Below are positions 26,341 through 35,368 of a stretch of 57,396 nucleotides of DNA, in pieces. Origin of the DNA: Pseudomonadota bacterium (GTDB lineage Bacteria; Pseudomonadota; Gammaproteobacteria; Burkholderiales; Sulfuricellaceae). Positions within the stretch are counted from its first letter, which is position 1. Every line of letters starts with the position of its first letter. The translations under genes were made by a program, and so were the position numbers. The stretch is taken from the NCBI GenBank assembly GCA_021801705.1, contig JAJYXP010000061.1:22677-80072 (forward strand), in the 5' to 3' direction. The notes beneath the pieces are model-generated. The model ran no database searches. It was not told where the DNA came from and saw nothing but the letters and a program-made list of their open reading frames with translations.

Positions 26341-27333
26341 ATGGGCAAAGAAAAAATAAAAATAGGGGACAGACCCCGATTTCATGAATCTCGGAATCGG
26401 GGTCTGTCCCCTATTTTTTTGGTGTTGTGCCTGTTGCCCGCATTTTTGACCGGTTGCGGCAGTGTCGCAACGCGGCAGGACGCCCCGGTTGCCGCGGGTA
26501 AGGCGCAAAAACCGGCATCCGCGGCCGTGACCCGGAAAGGGGGCGGCTATTACCTCGATGACGGTCCGGGCGACAATCCGCCCGCCAACATCGATGCCAT
26601 TCCCGATGCCGTGCCCAAGGCCGAGCCGTTGCACAGGTTTGCCAACCGGCCCTATACCGTGCTGGGCCGGACTTATACGCCGGCAACCGGACTCAAGCCC
26701 TACAGGGAAACCGGTGTGGCTTCGTGGTACGGCCGGCGCTATCACGGACAGAAAACCTCGACCGGCGAGGTCTACGACATGTACGCCATGACTGCCGCGC
26801 ACCCCACTTTGCCGCTTCCCAGCTTCGCGCGCGTCACCAACCTCAAGAACAACAAGTCCGTGGTGGTGCGGGTCAACGACCGCGGGCCGTTTCACAGCGA
26901 CCGGCTGATCGACTTGTCCTATACGGCGGCCTACAAGCTGGGGGTGCTCGCCGGCGGCAGCACGCCGGTCATGGTGGAGTCGATCGACCCTGCCAATTAC
27001 AGTGCCGCAGAAGAGAAAAAACCGGGGGAACTCCCGGTTATTGCGCAGGTCAATGATAAGATTGTCCCGTCCGCCATGGCGGAAACGCAGGCGTCTGCGG
27101 CTAGCGGGCATTACCTCCAGTTGGGCGCCTTCAGCGCGGAAGAAAACGCCGAACTCTTCCGCGGCAGGCTCAAGCTTGAACTGGCGCAGCTTTCCGATAA
27201 ACTGCAAGTCCAGGTTGCCGATGGACTGTACCGGGTGCGCGCCGGGCCATTCCAGAACCAGGAGGAAGCCAGCCAAGCGGCAAGCGAAATCAAGCGCTCC
27301 TTAAACATCAAAGCGGTACTCATTCCGCGCTAA
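26341..27333 (+). CDS. rlpA: RlpA septal-ring lytic transglycosylase lipoprotein
   Basis: RlpA is an outer-membrane lipoprotein that cleaves denuded glycan. Here a hydrophobic stretch ends in the lipobox LTGC near residue 40, followed by the double-psi barrel (GVASWYGRRYHGQKTSTGEV, VRVNDRGPFHSDRLIDLSY) and a C-terminal SPOR domain (YLQLGAFSAEENAELF, residues ~255-330) that binds septal peptidoglycan. The ATG directly abuts the rodA stop. The first ~25 residues are encoded by a perfect 24-bp palindrome (26358-26418), which lengthens the n-region of the signal to KIGDRPRFHESRNRGLSPIF. No other in-frame ATG exists before the lipobox. Confidence 0.93.
   Translation: MGKEKIKIGDRPRFHESRNRGLSPIFLVLCLLPAFLTGCGSVATRQDAPVAAGKAQKPASAAVTRKGGGYYLDDGPGDNPPANIDAIPDAVPKAEPLHRFANRPYTVLGRTYTPATGLKPYRETGVASWYGRRYHGQKTSTGEVYDMYAMTAAHPTLPLPSFARVTNLKNNKSVVVRVNDRGPFHSDRLIDLSYTAAYKLGVLAGGSTPVMVESIDPANYSAAEEKKPGELPVIAQVNDKIVPSAMAETQASAASGHYLQLGAFSAEENAELFRGRLKLELAQLSDKLQVQVADGLYRVRAGPFQNQEEASQAASEIKRSLNIKAVLIPR
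26358..26418. repeat. REP-like palindrome inside the rlpA signal-peptide codons
   Basis: The arms at 26358-26381 and 26395-26418 are exact 24-base complements containing taggggacagaccccgatt. This GGGGACAGACCCC/GGGGTCTGTCCCC palindrome is a common interspersed repeat in environmental proteobacteria, usually intergenic. Here it is fully translated. Confidence 0.85.
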
Positions 27334-27349
27334 CTCAGATCGATCCAAG

Positions 27350-28492
27350 ATGAAAAAAATCCTGTTGTTTGTTTTGCTGGTGGCGGCTTTGCCATCCCTG
27401 GCTGCGCCGCAGCCCCCTGTGTCCACCCTTCCCCCCGCACCGGAAATTGCCGCTAAGGCCTATATTCTGGTGGATTATTACAGCGGCCAGGCACTGCTGC
27501 AGCGCGGCGGCGACGAACGGGTGGAGCCGGCATCGCTTACCAAGCTGATGACTGCCTACCTGACCTTTGCGGCCTTGCGCCAGGGCACGATCAAACCGGC
27601 CCAGCAGATGCCGGTGTCGGAGCGAGCCTGGCGCGCAGAGGGCTCGCGCATGTTCATCCAGCCCAATATGCCGGTCACCGTGGATGAGCTGATTCGCGGC
27701 ATGATCGTGCAATCCGGCAACGATGCCTGCATTGCACTGGCGGAAGGCATTTCCGGCAGCGAGGAAGCCTTCGTCCAGCGCATGAACCAGGAGGCTCAGC
27801 GCCTGGGCATGAAAAACACCCATTTCATGAACGCAACCGGGCTTCCGCACCCCAACCACTACACCACGGCGCGCGACCTTTCCCTCCTGGCACAGGCGAT
27901 CATCCGCGATTTCCCCGAGTATTACCCGCTCTATTCGCTGAAAGAATACAAGTACAACAACATCTCCCAGGCTAACCGCAACCGCCTGCTGTGGCTGGAC
28001 CCCACCGTCGACGGCATGAAGACCGGGCATACCGAATCGGCCGGGTTCTGCCTGATCACCTCGGCCAAACGCGAGTCGCGGCGGCTGATTTCGGTGGTGC
28101 TGGGCACCGCTTCCGACAGCATGCGCGCGAGCGAGAGCCAGAAACTGCTGAACTACGGCTTCCAGAATTTCGACACCCACCGCCTCTACCAGAAGGGGCA
28201 GACTGTCGCTACCCTGCCGGTGTGGAAGGGCAGCGACAACAGCCTCAAGGCCGGCGTCGCACAGGATCTATACGTTTCTCTGCCCAAGGGCCTGTATGCG
28301 CGCCTCAAGGCTACGCTGGCCAGCAAGCAGCCGCTGCTGGCACCGCTTTACGCCGGTCAGGCCGTTGGCGCCATCCGTCTGGCCCTGGACGACAAGCCCT
28401 ATGCCGAATACCCGCTGGTGGCCCTGGAGGGCGTGGCCGCGGCGAACTTCTTCAAGCGCGGCTGGGACGGCGTGAAGCTATGGTTCAAATGA
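27350..28492 (+). CDS. dacC: D-alanyl-D-alanine carboxypeptidase (PBP5/6 type)
   Basis: This enzyme trims the terminal D-Ala from peptidoglycan stem peptides. A signal peptide (MKKILLFVLLVAALPSLAAP) precedes the penicillin-binding motifs: Ser62-Leu-Thr-Lys65, SGNDA near 124, and MKTGHTESAG near 223. The last ~100 residues form the PBP5 C-terminal domain and an amphipathic anchor (FFKRGWDGVKLWFK). It is 380 residues, a normal length, and follows rlpA by 16 bases, closing the cell-wall cluster. Confidence 0.94.
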   Translation: MKKILLFVLLVAALPSLAAPQPPVSTLPPAPEIAAKAYILVDYYSGQALLQRGGDERVEPASLTKLMTAYLTFAALRQGTIKPAQQMPVSERAWRAEGSRMFIQPNMPVTVDELIRGMIVQSGNDACIALAEGISGSEEAFVQRMNQEAQRLGMKNTHFMNATGLPHPNHYTTARDLSLLAQAIIRDFPEYYPLYSLKEYKYNNISQANRNRLLWLDPTVDGMKTGHTESAGFCLITSAKRESRRLISVVLGTASDSMRASESQKLLNYGFQNFDTHRLYQKGQTVATLPVWKGSDNSLKAGVAQDLYVSLPKGLYARLKATLASKQPLLAPLYAGQAVGAIRLALDDKPYAEYPLVALEGVAAANFFKRGWDGVKLWFK

Positions 28493-28643
28493 TTCTAAAA
28501 GCAGTTTTGCCACGGATGAACACGGATTACACGGATTTCATGGGGCATTTCCGGCATGCCTCAAGCCCACACTCCAAGGGGATTCTCATGTTCTCGCAAT
28601 CCAATAATTATCCGTGTCAATCCGTGGATAAAGAACCGGATTC
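28493..28643. repeat. Palindromic element, ccacggat word type, between dacC and dat
   Basis: The left arm (28510-28536) repeats ccacggat, cacggatt, acacggat. The right arm (28610-28627) is atccgtgtcaatccgtgg. The left terminus, tctaaaagcagttttgcca, matches the terminus of the elements at 34793, 37651 and 41984. gattc at 28491-28495 and 28639-28643 may be a target duplication, but the right end is degraded. Confidence 0.65.
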
Positions 28644-28646
28644 AAA

Positions 28647-29498
28647 ATGATCTACCTCAATGGAAAATTCATGCCGATCGAAGAGGCCCGCGTGCCGGTG
28701 CTCGACCGCGGATTCATCTTCGGAGACGGCGTGTACGAGCTCATACCCGTCTATTCGCGCCGACCCTTTCGGCTGCACGAGCATTTGCGCCGCCTGCAGC
28801 ACAGCCTGGACGGCATCCGCCTTGCCAATCCCCATGGCGAAGACGAATGGGACCGCCTGATCCGCGAACTGATCGGGCGCAACGAAGGGCAGGATCAGTC
28901 AATCTACCTCCACGTCACGCGCGGCGTGGCCAAGCGCGACCATGCCTTCCCGCCGGGAGTCAGGCCGACGGTGTTCATGATGAGCAATCCGCTGGTGACG
29001 CCACCGCCCGAACTGGTCGCAAGCGGCGTGGCGGTGGTGAGCGCTGCGGACAATCGCTGGCTGCGCTGCGACATCAAGGCCATTTCGCTGCTGCCCAATG
29101 TGTTGCTGCGCCAGCAGGCGGTGGATGCGGGCGCCGCGGAAACCCTGTTGCTGCGGGAAGGTTTCCTGACCGAAGGGGCGGCCAGCAACATCTTCGTGGT
29201 GCAAAACGGAGTCCTTCTGGCGCCGCCCAAGGACAACCTGATGCTGCCGGGCATCACCTACGACGTGATCCTGGAACTGGCCTCCGCTGCCCGCATCCCT
29301 TGCGAGGTGCGGCGGATCGCTGAATCCGAGGTCAGGGCGGCGCAGGAACTGTGGCTGACTTCCTCCGCCAAGGAGGTGCTGGCGATCACCCACCTCGACG
29401 GCAAGCCGGTTGGAGATGGCAAGCCGGGCCCGCTGTTCCGGCAGATGCACCGGCTCTACCAGGATTACAAGGCAAGCGTGATGCGCAAGGATGGTTGA
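28647..29498 (+). CDS. dat: D-amino-acid aminotransferase (PLP fold-type IV)
   Basis: The 283-residue enzyme belongs to the branched-chain/D-alanine aminotransferase class and probably supplies D-Glu or D-Ala for the cell wall. RVPVLDRGFIFGDGVYELIP, the Schiff-base Lys144 in CDIKAISLLPN, and LTEGAASNIFVV with LPGITYDVIL are family signatures. Its position between dacC and lipB is conserved in betaproteobacteria. The product overlaps the following small gene by eight bases. Aminodeoxychorismate lyase is a related alternative but fits the context less well. Confidence 0.88.
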   Translation: MIYLNGKFMPIEEARVPVLDRGFIFGDGVYELIPVYSRRPFRLHEHLRRLQHSLDGIRLANPHGEDEWDRLIRELIGRNEGQDQSIYLHVTRGVAKRDHAFPPGVRPTVFMMSNPLVTPPPELVASGVAVVSAADNRWLRCDIKAISLLPNVLLRQQAVDAGAAETLLLREGFLTEGAASNIFVVQNGVLLAPPKDNLMLPGITYDVILELASAARIPCEVRRIAESEVRAAQELWLTSSAKEVLAITHLDGKPVGDGKPGPLFRQMHRLYQDYKASVMRKDG

Positions 29499-29766
29499 GA
29501 TGGAAGAGCGCACCACCCTGCTCGAATTCCCCTGTGACTTTCCCGTCAAGATCATGGGCGAGGCGCGTGACGACTTTGCCGATACCATGCTGGAGGTCGT
29601 GCTGCGGCATGCCCCTGATTTTGCCGCCGCCAGCATGGAGATGAAAGCGAGCCGCAACGGCAAGTACCTTTCCCTGACCTGCACCATCACCGCCACCTCG
29701 CAGGCACAGCTCGATGACCTGTATCGCGAGATCAGCGCGCATCCGATGGTGGCGATGGCGTTGTAG
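29491..29766 (+). CDS. ybeD: YbeD/DUF493 family protein
   Basis: This small ferredoxin-like-fold protein of 91 residues, or 88 if the ATG at 29500 is used, contains [19 protein letters not shown] and ends [10 protein letters not shown], the YbeD signature. Its function is unproven; in many proteobacteria the gene sits between dacC/dat and lipB, as it does here. The overlap with the dat gene indicates co-translation. Confidence 0.88.
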   Translation: MVEMEERTTLLEFPCDFPVKIMGEARDDFADTMLEVVLRHAPDFAAASMEMKASRNGKYLSLTCTITATSQAQLDDLYREISAHPMVAMAL

Positions 29767-29868
29767 GGGGCGATGGGCGATGGGTGATGAGGAATGGGTG
29801 GAAAACAATCCGGCGGCGAGACGCGCTTCACCCATTACCCATCACCCGTTACCCATCACCAGGCATCT
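29767..29868. repeat. Word-palindrome overlapping the 5' end of lipB
   Basis: gatgggcgatgggtgatgag at 29772-29791 faces cacccattacccatcacccg at about 29828-29847 and beyond. The left arm supplies the only usable ATG for lipB (29780), and the right arm encodes its [11 protein letters not shown] segment. Confidence 0.65.
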
Positions 29869-30448
29869 GGGTTTGGCCGACTACCTGCCGACCTGGCAGG
29901 CGATGCAGGACTTCACCGCGGCGCGCGGCCCGCAGACGCCGGACGAGCTGTGGCTGCTGCAGCACCCGCCGGTCTATACCCTGGGGCTCGCCGGCAAGCC
30001 GGAACACCTGCTGCGGGCAAGCGACATACCCGTCGTGAAGATCGACCGCGGCGGCCAGATTACCTATCACGGACCGGGACAAGTCATCGCCTACCTGCTG
30101 CTGGATCTGAAGCGGCGCGGCATGGGTGTCAGGGAACTGGTGGGGCGCATGGAGCAGGCAGTGATCGGCCTGCTGGCGGAATACGGCGTGAAGGCCGAAC
30201 GGCGCAACAAGGCGCCGGGGGTTTATGTCGGCGGCGCCAAGATCGCGGCGCTGGGGCTGCGCATCAAGAACGGCTGCTGCTACCATGGACTTTCCCTCAA
30301 CGTCGACATGGACCTGTCGCCGTTCGCGGCGATCAACCCCTGCGGCTACGAAGGGCTGGCGGTGACGCAATGCCGCGATGCAGGCATCACAGATAATCTT
30401 GAGGTTGTCGGCGAAAAATTAATTGAGAAATTGAAACAAAACCTTTAA
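29780..30448 (+). CDS. lipB: Lipoyl(octanoyl) transferase
   Basis: LipB moves octanoyl from acyl-carrier protein to lipoyl domains, the first step of lipoate assembly. [40 protein letters not shown] (catalytic Lys) and [16 protein letters not shown] (catalytic Cys) are present. The conserved protein begins around [12 protein letters not shown]; the ~29 residues before it come from a word-palindrome repeat, which also contains the ATG at 29780. The real start may be this ATG or a non-ATG codon close to LGLADY. lipA follows after 85 bases. Confidence 0.92.
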   Translation: MGDEEWVENNPAARRASPITHHPLPITRHLGLADYLPTWQAMQDFTAARGPQTPDELWLLQHPPVYTLGLAGKPEHLLRASDIPVVKIDRGGQITYHGPGQVIAYLLLDLKRRGMGVRELVGRMEQAVIGLLAEYGVKAERRNKAPGVYVGGAKIAALGLRIKNGCCYHGLSLNVDMDLSPFAAINPCGYEGLAVTQCRDAGITDNLEVVGEKLIEKLKQNL

Positions 30449-30525
30449 CCGCCAAGACGCCAAGGTCGCCAAGAAAAGCTATTGAAAAAACCTTGACGTT
30501 CTTGGCGTCTTGGCGGTTTATCAAG
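30446..30525. repeat. Palindromic element, ccgccaag word type, between lipB and lipA
   Basis: aaccgccaagacgccaagg (30447-30465) and gtcgccaag face cttggcgtcttggcggttt (30501-30519) across a short A-rich loop. It begins at the lipB stop codon and ends ahead of the lipA ribosome site, so it would fold in lipBA mRNA. Confidence 0.7.
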
Positions 30526-30533
30526 GAAATTCC

Positions 30534-31466
30534 ATGGCTGAAAACAGACAAACAGGCGCCGCGAAAACCGCGCGCATCCCGATCAAGATCGTGCCCTCCG
30601 AACCCTTGCGCAAGCCGCGCTGGATCCGGGCGCAGGCGCCGACCTCGGCGAGGTACCAGGAGATCAAGCAGATCCTGCGCAGCGGGAATCTGCACACGGT
30701 GTGCGAGGAAGCCTCCTGCCCCAACATCGGCGAATGTTTCAGCCACGGCACCGCCACCTTCATGATCCTGGGCGACCTGTGCACCCGCCGCTGCCCGTTC
30801 TGCGATGTCGCCCACGGCACGCCGCTGCCGCCAGACCCGCAGGAACCGGCGCAGCTCGCCGCTTCAATCGCGGTGATGAAACTGAACTATGTGGTGATCA
30901 CCAGCGTGGATCGCGACGACCTCAGGGACGGCGGCGCCGGGCACTTCGCCGGCTGCATCCGCGCCGTGCGCGAAAAATCGCCGCACACCCGCATCGAAAC
31001 CCTGGTTCCGGATTTCCGCGGACGGCTGGATGCCGCGCTGGAAGCCATGGACAGCGATTTGCCAGACGTCCTCAACCACAACCTGGAAACCGTGCCGCGC
31101 CTGTACAAACAGGCGCGTCCCGGCGCCGACTATGCCCATTCGCTCAAGCTCCTGCAGGAATTCAGGCGGCGCTACCCGCACATTCCCACCAAGTCCGGCC
31201 TGATGGTGGGGATAGGCGAAACCGACGAGGAAATCCTCGAAGTGATGCGCGACCTGCGTGCCCATGGCGTGGAGATGCTCACCATCGGCCAGTATCTGCA
31301 GCCGACCCGGCATCACCTGCCGGTGGTGCGCTTCGTCGAACCGGCCCAGTTCGACAGGTTCGCGGCGGCGGCTGAAGAAATGGGTTTTTCCAATGCCGCC
31401 TGCGGGCCGATGGTGAGGTCGAGCTACCATGCCGACCGGCAGGCAAAAGAAGCCGGGGCGGTGTGA
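30534..31466 (+). CDS. lipA: Lipoyl synthase
   Basis: This radical-SAM enzyme inserts two sulfurs into octanoyl groups. The auxiliary cluster motif C-x4-C-x5-C ([12 protein letters not shown]) and radical-SAM motif C-x3-C-x2-C (CTRRCPFC) are intact, and the C-terminal Ser cluster ligand lies in MVRSSYHAD. The ATG at 30534 has AAGGA at a good distance; the upstream ATG at 30510 lies in repeat DNA. The product is 310 residues, normal for the family, and the gene is paired with lipB as usual. Confidence 0.95.
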   Translation: MAENRQTGAAKTARIPIKIVPSEPLRKPRWIRAQAPTSARYQEIKQILRSGNLHTVCEEASCPNIGECFSHGTATFMILGDLCTRRCPFCDVAHGTPLPPDPQEPAQLAASIAVMKLNYVVITSVDRDDLRDGGAGHFAGCIRAVREKSPHTRIETLVPDFRGRLDAALEAMDSDLPDVLNHNLETVPRLYKQARPGADYAHSLKLLQEFRRRYPHIPTKSGLMVGIGETDEEILEVMRDLRAHGVEMLTIGQYLQPTRHHLPVVRFVEPAQFDRFAAAAEEMGFSNAACGPMVRSSYHADRQAKEAGAV

Positions 31467-33048
31467 ACCCATGCCATTATCCTGGAACGAGATAAGAAGC
31501 CGCGCCCTCGAATTTTCGCGTAAATGGGAGGAGGAAGGTTCGGAGCGTGCCGAGGCGCAAAGCTTCTGGAACGATTTCTTCGCGGTATTCGGCATCGAGC
31601 GCAAGCGCGTGGCGGTGTTCGAAAAGCAGGTGCAACTCGCACGTGCCGGAGAGAAGCTCAAACAGGGCCGCATCGACGCCTTCTGGAAAGGCGTGCTGCT
31701 GATCGAGCACAAGAGCCGTGGCCAGGATTTGGACCGCGCCTTCACGCAAGCCACGGATTATTTCGATGGGATCGCAGAACGCGATCTGCCCCGCTACATT
31801 CTGGTGTCGGATTTCGAGCGATTCCGTCTCTTTGACCTGGTGGAGGACAAGCAGGCGGAATTCCGTCTTGCCGACCTGCACAAGCACATCAAGCATTTCG
31901 CCTTCATTGCGGGCTACCGCACCCAAGTCATTGAGCCGCAGAACCCGGTGAACATCAAGGCCGCCGAGCGCATGGGGCGGCTCCACGACCAGTTGAAGGC
32001 CGGCGGCTATGAGGGCCATCCGCTCGAAGTGCTATTGGTGCGCTTGTTGTTTTGCCTGTTCGCCGAGGATACCGGCATCTTTCAGCCCGCCAGCGCCTTC
32101 CGCACCTGGCTGGAAGAACACACCGTGCCGGATGGGTGCGATCTCGGCCCACAGCTCGCGCAATTCTTCCAGGTGCTCAACACCGCCGAAGATAAACGTT
32201 CGGCCAACCTCGACGACCAGCTCGCCGCCTTTCCTTATGTGAACGGCAAGCTGTTCGAGGAAATGCTGCCCATCGCCGCTTTCGACCCTGCCATGCGCGA
32301 AGCCCTGCTCGACTGCTGCGCGCTGGACTGGAGCGCGATCTCCCCGGCCATATTCGGCGCCCTGTTCCAAAGCATCATGGACGGCAGGGCGCGGCGCAAC
32401 CTGGGCGCGCACTACACCAGCGAGGAAAACATCCTCAAGCTGATCGGGCCGTTGTTTCTCGACGACCTCAAGGCCGAATTCCAGCGCGCGCGCAACAACA
32501 AGAACAAGCTGTTCGAGTTCCACAAAAAACTGCGCACCCTCACCTTCTTCGACCCCGCCTGCGGCTGCGGAAATTTCCTCGTCATCGCCTATCGGGAACT
32601 GCGCAAGCTGGAGCTGGAGGTGCTGCGCGCCAGTTATGACAGCGGCCAGCAAGTGCTTGACGTGCACCAGTTGATCGGCGTGAACGTCGACCAGTTCTAT
32701 GGCATCGAGATCGAAGAGTTCCCCGCCCAGATCGCCCAGGTGGCGCTGTGGCTGATGGATCACCAGATGAACATGCGCGTATCGGAGGAATTCGGCATGT
32801 ACTTCGCGCGCATCCCGCTCAAGAGCACGCCGCACATTCACCACGCCAATGCGCTGACGCTGGACTGGAACGCCGTGCTGCCGGTGGAGCGGGCGAGCTT
32901 CGTGTTCGGCAATCCGCCGTTCGTGGGCGCAAAGTACATGAGCGATGCGCAGCGCGAGGAAACGCGGCAGGTATTCAGCGGCATAGGCAACGGCGGTCTG
33001 CTGGATTTCGTGGCCGCGTGGTACGTCAAAGCAGCACACTACATCACC

Positions 33049-33160
33049 TCCCCTCGCCCCGCACCCGCAAGGAGTGTCCCCGCCGCGAGCGGCAGCGAAG
33101 CTGCTCGCTCTGGCGAGACGGGAGAGGGGCCGGGGGAGAGGGGCCGGGGGAGAGGGGATG
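33049..33160. repeat. Palindromic/tandem repeat insertion that shifts the methylase frame
   Basis: The segment begins with cctcccctcgccccgcaccc and ends with three tandem copies of gagaggggccgggg-like units (33122-33157). The reading frame before it is one of three and after it is another, so its net length is not a multiple of three. It uses the same ctctcccc/ggggagag vocabulary as the gatB insert. Confidence 0.75.
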
Positions 33161-34044
33161 TACCCGCTGCGCCTTCGTCTCCACCAACAGCATCAGCCAG
33201 GGCGAACAGGTCGGCGTGCTGTGGGGCTGGCTGTTGGGCAAGGGCATGCACATCCACTTCGCCCATCGCACCTTCCAGTGGAGCAACGAAGCGAAAGGTA
33301 AGGCGGCGGTGCATTGCGTCATTATCGGTTTCGGCGCCTTCGACGTGGACAAGAAAACGATTTAGGAATATGAGAACATTCGCGGCGAGCCGCATGCGGT
33401 CGCTGTCGCGAATATCAATCCGTATCTGGTGGATGCACCAGATGTGGCGCTAACGCGCCGCTCGACACCTATCTGCAATGTGCCGGAGATCGGTATCGGC
33501 AACAAGCCCATCGACGATGGCAATTACCTGTTTACGACGGAGGAGAAGGAAGCGTTTCTCAAAGTGGAGCCCAATGCGGAAAAATATTTCCGCCGCTGGC
33601 TGGGCGCAGAGGAATTTCTGAATGGCTACGAGCGCTGGTGCTTGTGGCTGGGCGATTGTCCGCCCAACGAACTGCGCCAGATGCCGGAGGCGATGGCGCG
33701 GGTGGAAGCGGTCAAGCGCTCTCGGCTGGCGAGCAAGAGCGCGCCCACGCGCAAGCTGGCGGAAACGCCGACGCGCTTTCATGTGGAATTCATGCCGACT
33801 GAACCCTACATGGTGATTCCCGAGGTTTCATCGGAACGCCGGAAATACATCCCCTTCGGCTTTCTAAACCCCGATACGTTAGCGAGCAACAAGTTGCGGT
33901 TGCTGCCCCACGCGAGCTTGTACCACTTCGGGTTGCTTTCGTCCGCGATGCACATGGCCTGGACGCGCTATACATGTGGTCGGATGAAAAGCGATTATCA
34001 GTATTCGATCAGCATCGTCTACAACAACTTCCCCTGGCCCGATG

Positions 34045-34112
34045 CACCCTCTCCCCAACCCTCTCCCGCTGGCGGGAGAGGGAGGAGCGCAGCGGAGGGA
34101 GAGGGGAAAATC
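34045..34112. repeat. Palindromic repeat insertion in frame near the methylase 3' end
   Basis: ccctctccccaaccctctcc and gctggcgggagagggaggag form a hairpin followed by cggagggagagggg. It is read in frame as SPQPSPAGGRGRSAAEGEGK, between PWPDA and IEAAAQAVLDAR, which are adjacent in ordinary relatives. Confidence 0.7.
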
Positions 34113-34492
34113 GAAGCCGCCGCCCAAGCCGTGCTCGACGCCCGCGCCCAATTCTCCGACGCCACGCTCGCAGACCTTTACGACCCGCTCACCATGCCGC
34201 CCGCCCTGGTAAAGGCGCACCAAAAGCTCGACGCGGCGGTGGACGCGGCTTACGGCAAGAAGAGCTTCAAGAACGATGCCGAGCGCGTGGCGTTCCTGTT
34301 CGAGTTGTATCAGAAGTACACGTCGCTGCTGCCCGGCGCGACGAAGCCGAAACGCGGCTCTGCCAAACGCGGCTGAGCGGCAAAAGCCGGGTCAGCGCCG
34401 CGCCGGGTCGGTGGCCTCAGGCGCACCGGTCAATGAAAAGGATAGAGGAATCAGGCGGCGCGGCGTTGTTCGAAGCGGAGCGCTTCTTCGGA

Positions 34493-34735
34493 TTAATGCC
34501 CCGTGTCCTTGCTGTCCCACGGCTCAAGTTTGTAGCGCGGCGGCTTGCTCATGAAATAGAACACGATGGCGCAGCTCAGGAAGAACACGGTGGTGGCGAA
34601 CAGGCTGGCGGTAAGGACATCGCTGATGCCCCGGGTCAGCAGGAGATAGATGAAGAGCATCAGGCTTACGGCCATGCCGATCAGTGACGCGATGGTGAAG
34701 CCGAAAGCGATTTTCCTGCCGGTAGTTCTGGCCAT
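34493..34735 (-). CDS. Small two-helix membrane protein (80 aa)
   Basis: From ATG 34735 (AAGGAATG site upstream) the product reads MARTTGRKIAFGFTIASLIG, then MAVSLMLFIYLLL, a short loop and a second helix, SLFATTVFFLSCAIVFYFMS, ending in a basic, soluble tail. It has two transmembrane segments in a hairpin. I recognise no family. It lies between the decayed methylase and an interspersed repeat, and has no operon partner. Confidence 0.65.
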   Translation of the reverse strand: MARTTGRKIAFGFTIASLIGMAVSLMLFIYLLLTRGISDVLTASLFATTVFFLSCAIVFYFMSKPPRYKLEPWDSKDTGH

Positions 34736-34770
34736 GGCATTCCTTTGTGTTGATCGATGGGGTGGAAAAG

Positions 34771-35063
34771 TCTGGGAGCCTGTCAACTTGAACCTATAAA
34801 AAGCAGTTCAGCCACGGATTAACACAGATGTATACAGATTATCAATTAAGTCACCTTTCTCATCTCAAGCACCTTCCGGGTGAATAGCCAGCTTCACGCA
34901 ACAAATTGTTTTATCTGTGTTAATCCGTGTTAATCCGTGGCTAATAGCCGTTTTTAGGTTGAAACGACTGTACGTTCTTTGTAGGTGCGAATTCATTCGC
35001 ACATTGGGCCGAATGAATGCGGCCCTACAAGAAAATCACGCACATTCAACATGACGGACTTCT
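34771..35063 (+). repeat. Interspersed repeat 'gtaggtgcgaattcattcgcac', copy A (interrupted)
   Basis: The core at 34964-35053 contains tgtacgttctttgtaggtgc, the palindrome gcgaattcattcgcac, cggccctacaagaaaatcac and cattcaacatgac. Copies lie at 36027-36150 (inverted) and 55528-55654. The left end (cctgtcaactt, near 34779) is separated from the core by another element inserted at 34793-34958. Confidence 0.75.
34793..34958. mobile_element. MITE-like element, ccacggat word type, with 5-bp target duplication
   Basis: The ends are cctataaaaagcagttcagc and, on the complement, cctaaaaacggctattagc; both lead into ccacgg. ttgaa is duplicated at 34788-34792 and 34959-34963. The 166-bp body consists of repeats of ccacggattaacac and their complements, with no open frame. 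It sits inside interspersed-repeat copy A, so it inserted later than that repeat. Confidence 0.75.
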
Positions 35064-35071
35064 GGCGTGAT

Positions 35072-35368
35072 TCAGACTTCGTAGTCGACCACCCGGCGCT
35101 CCATGCGCACCGCTTTTACCAACGGCACGACCTCGGCATGGGCGGGGTGGATCTGGTAGGCGTCCAGCGCCTGCCTGCTCTCGAATTCAGAATAAAGCAC
35201 GACGTCGGAAGATTCGCTTTCGCGGCTGAAATCGATGCCCACTTCCAGGCGCAACAGGCCGGGTATTTTTCCGTTTAGCCCTTCCAGCCGCCGTTTCAGC
35301 CTGAGCGCGTTGTCTGCCTTGTCGCCGGCTTCTTCGTTGAGCCGCCACATGACGATATGCTTGATCAT
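35072..35368 (-). CDS. Dabb-family (stress-responsive A/B barrel) protein
   Basis: The 98-residue protein starts MIKHIVMWRLNEEAGDKADN and has LEVGIDFSRESESSDVVLYS, then YQIHPAHAEVVPLVK: the Dabb ferredoxin-like barrel, which forms dimers. The role in bacteria is not known in general. Its ATG overlaps the stop of the preceding gene (ATGA), so the two are co-translated. The pair is bracketed by inverted copies A and B of an interspersed repeat. Confidence 0.85.
   Translation of the reverse strand: MIKHIVMWRLNEEAGDKADNALRLKRRLEGLNGKIPGLLRLEVGIDFSRESESSDVVLYSEFESRQALDAYQIHPAHAEVVPLVKAVRMERRVVDYEV

Larger units (their letters stand above)
31471..34376 (+). pseudogene. Decayed MmeI-like type IIG restriction-methyltransferase
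   Basis: The first frame (31471 to about 33048) encodes an N-terminal nuclease-like region (DAFWKGVLLIEHKSRGQ, E-x-K), SAM motif I (FFDPACGCGNFLVIAY) and the methylase motif FGNPPFVGAKYM, all as in MmeI-type enzymes. A repeat-rich insertion at about 33049-33160 shifts the frame. The continuation CTRCAFVSTNSISQGEQVG then hits TAG at 33363-33365, between KKTI and EYENIRGEPH, where relatives have a sense codon. The last part (33366-34376) is open and carries FMPTEPYMVIPEVSSERRKY, plus a second in-frame palindromic insertion. With one frameshift and one stop, full-length protein is unlikely. It starts four bases after lipA. Confidence 0.85.

Noticed and set aside
31471-34376. Functional restriction system downstream of lipA
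   Set aside because: A frameshift at the repeat insertion and an in-frame TAG at 33363 break the frame. Without resequencing I treat it as a pseudogene.
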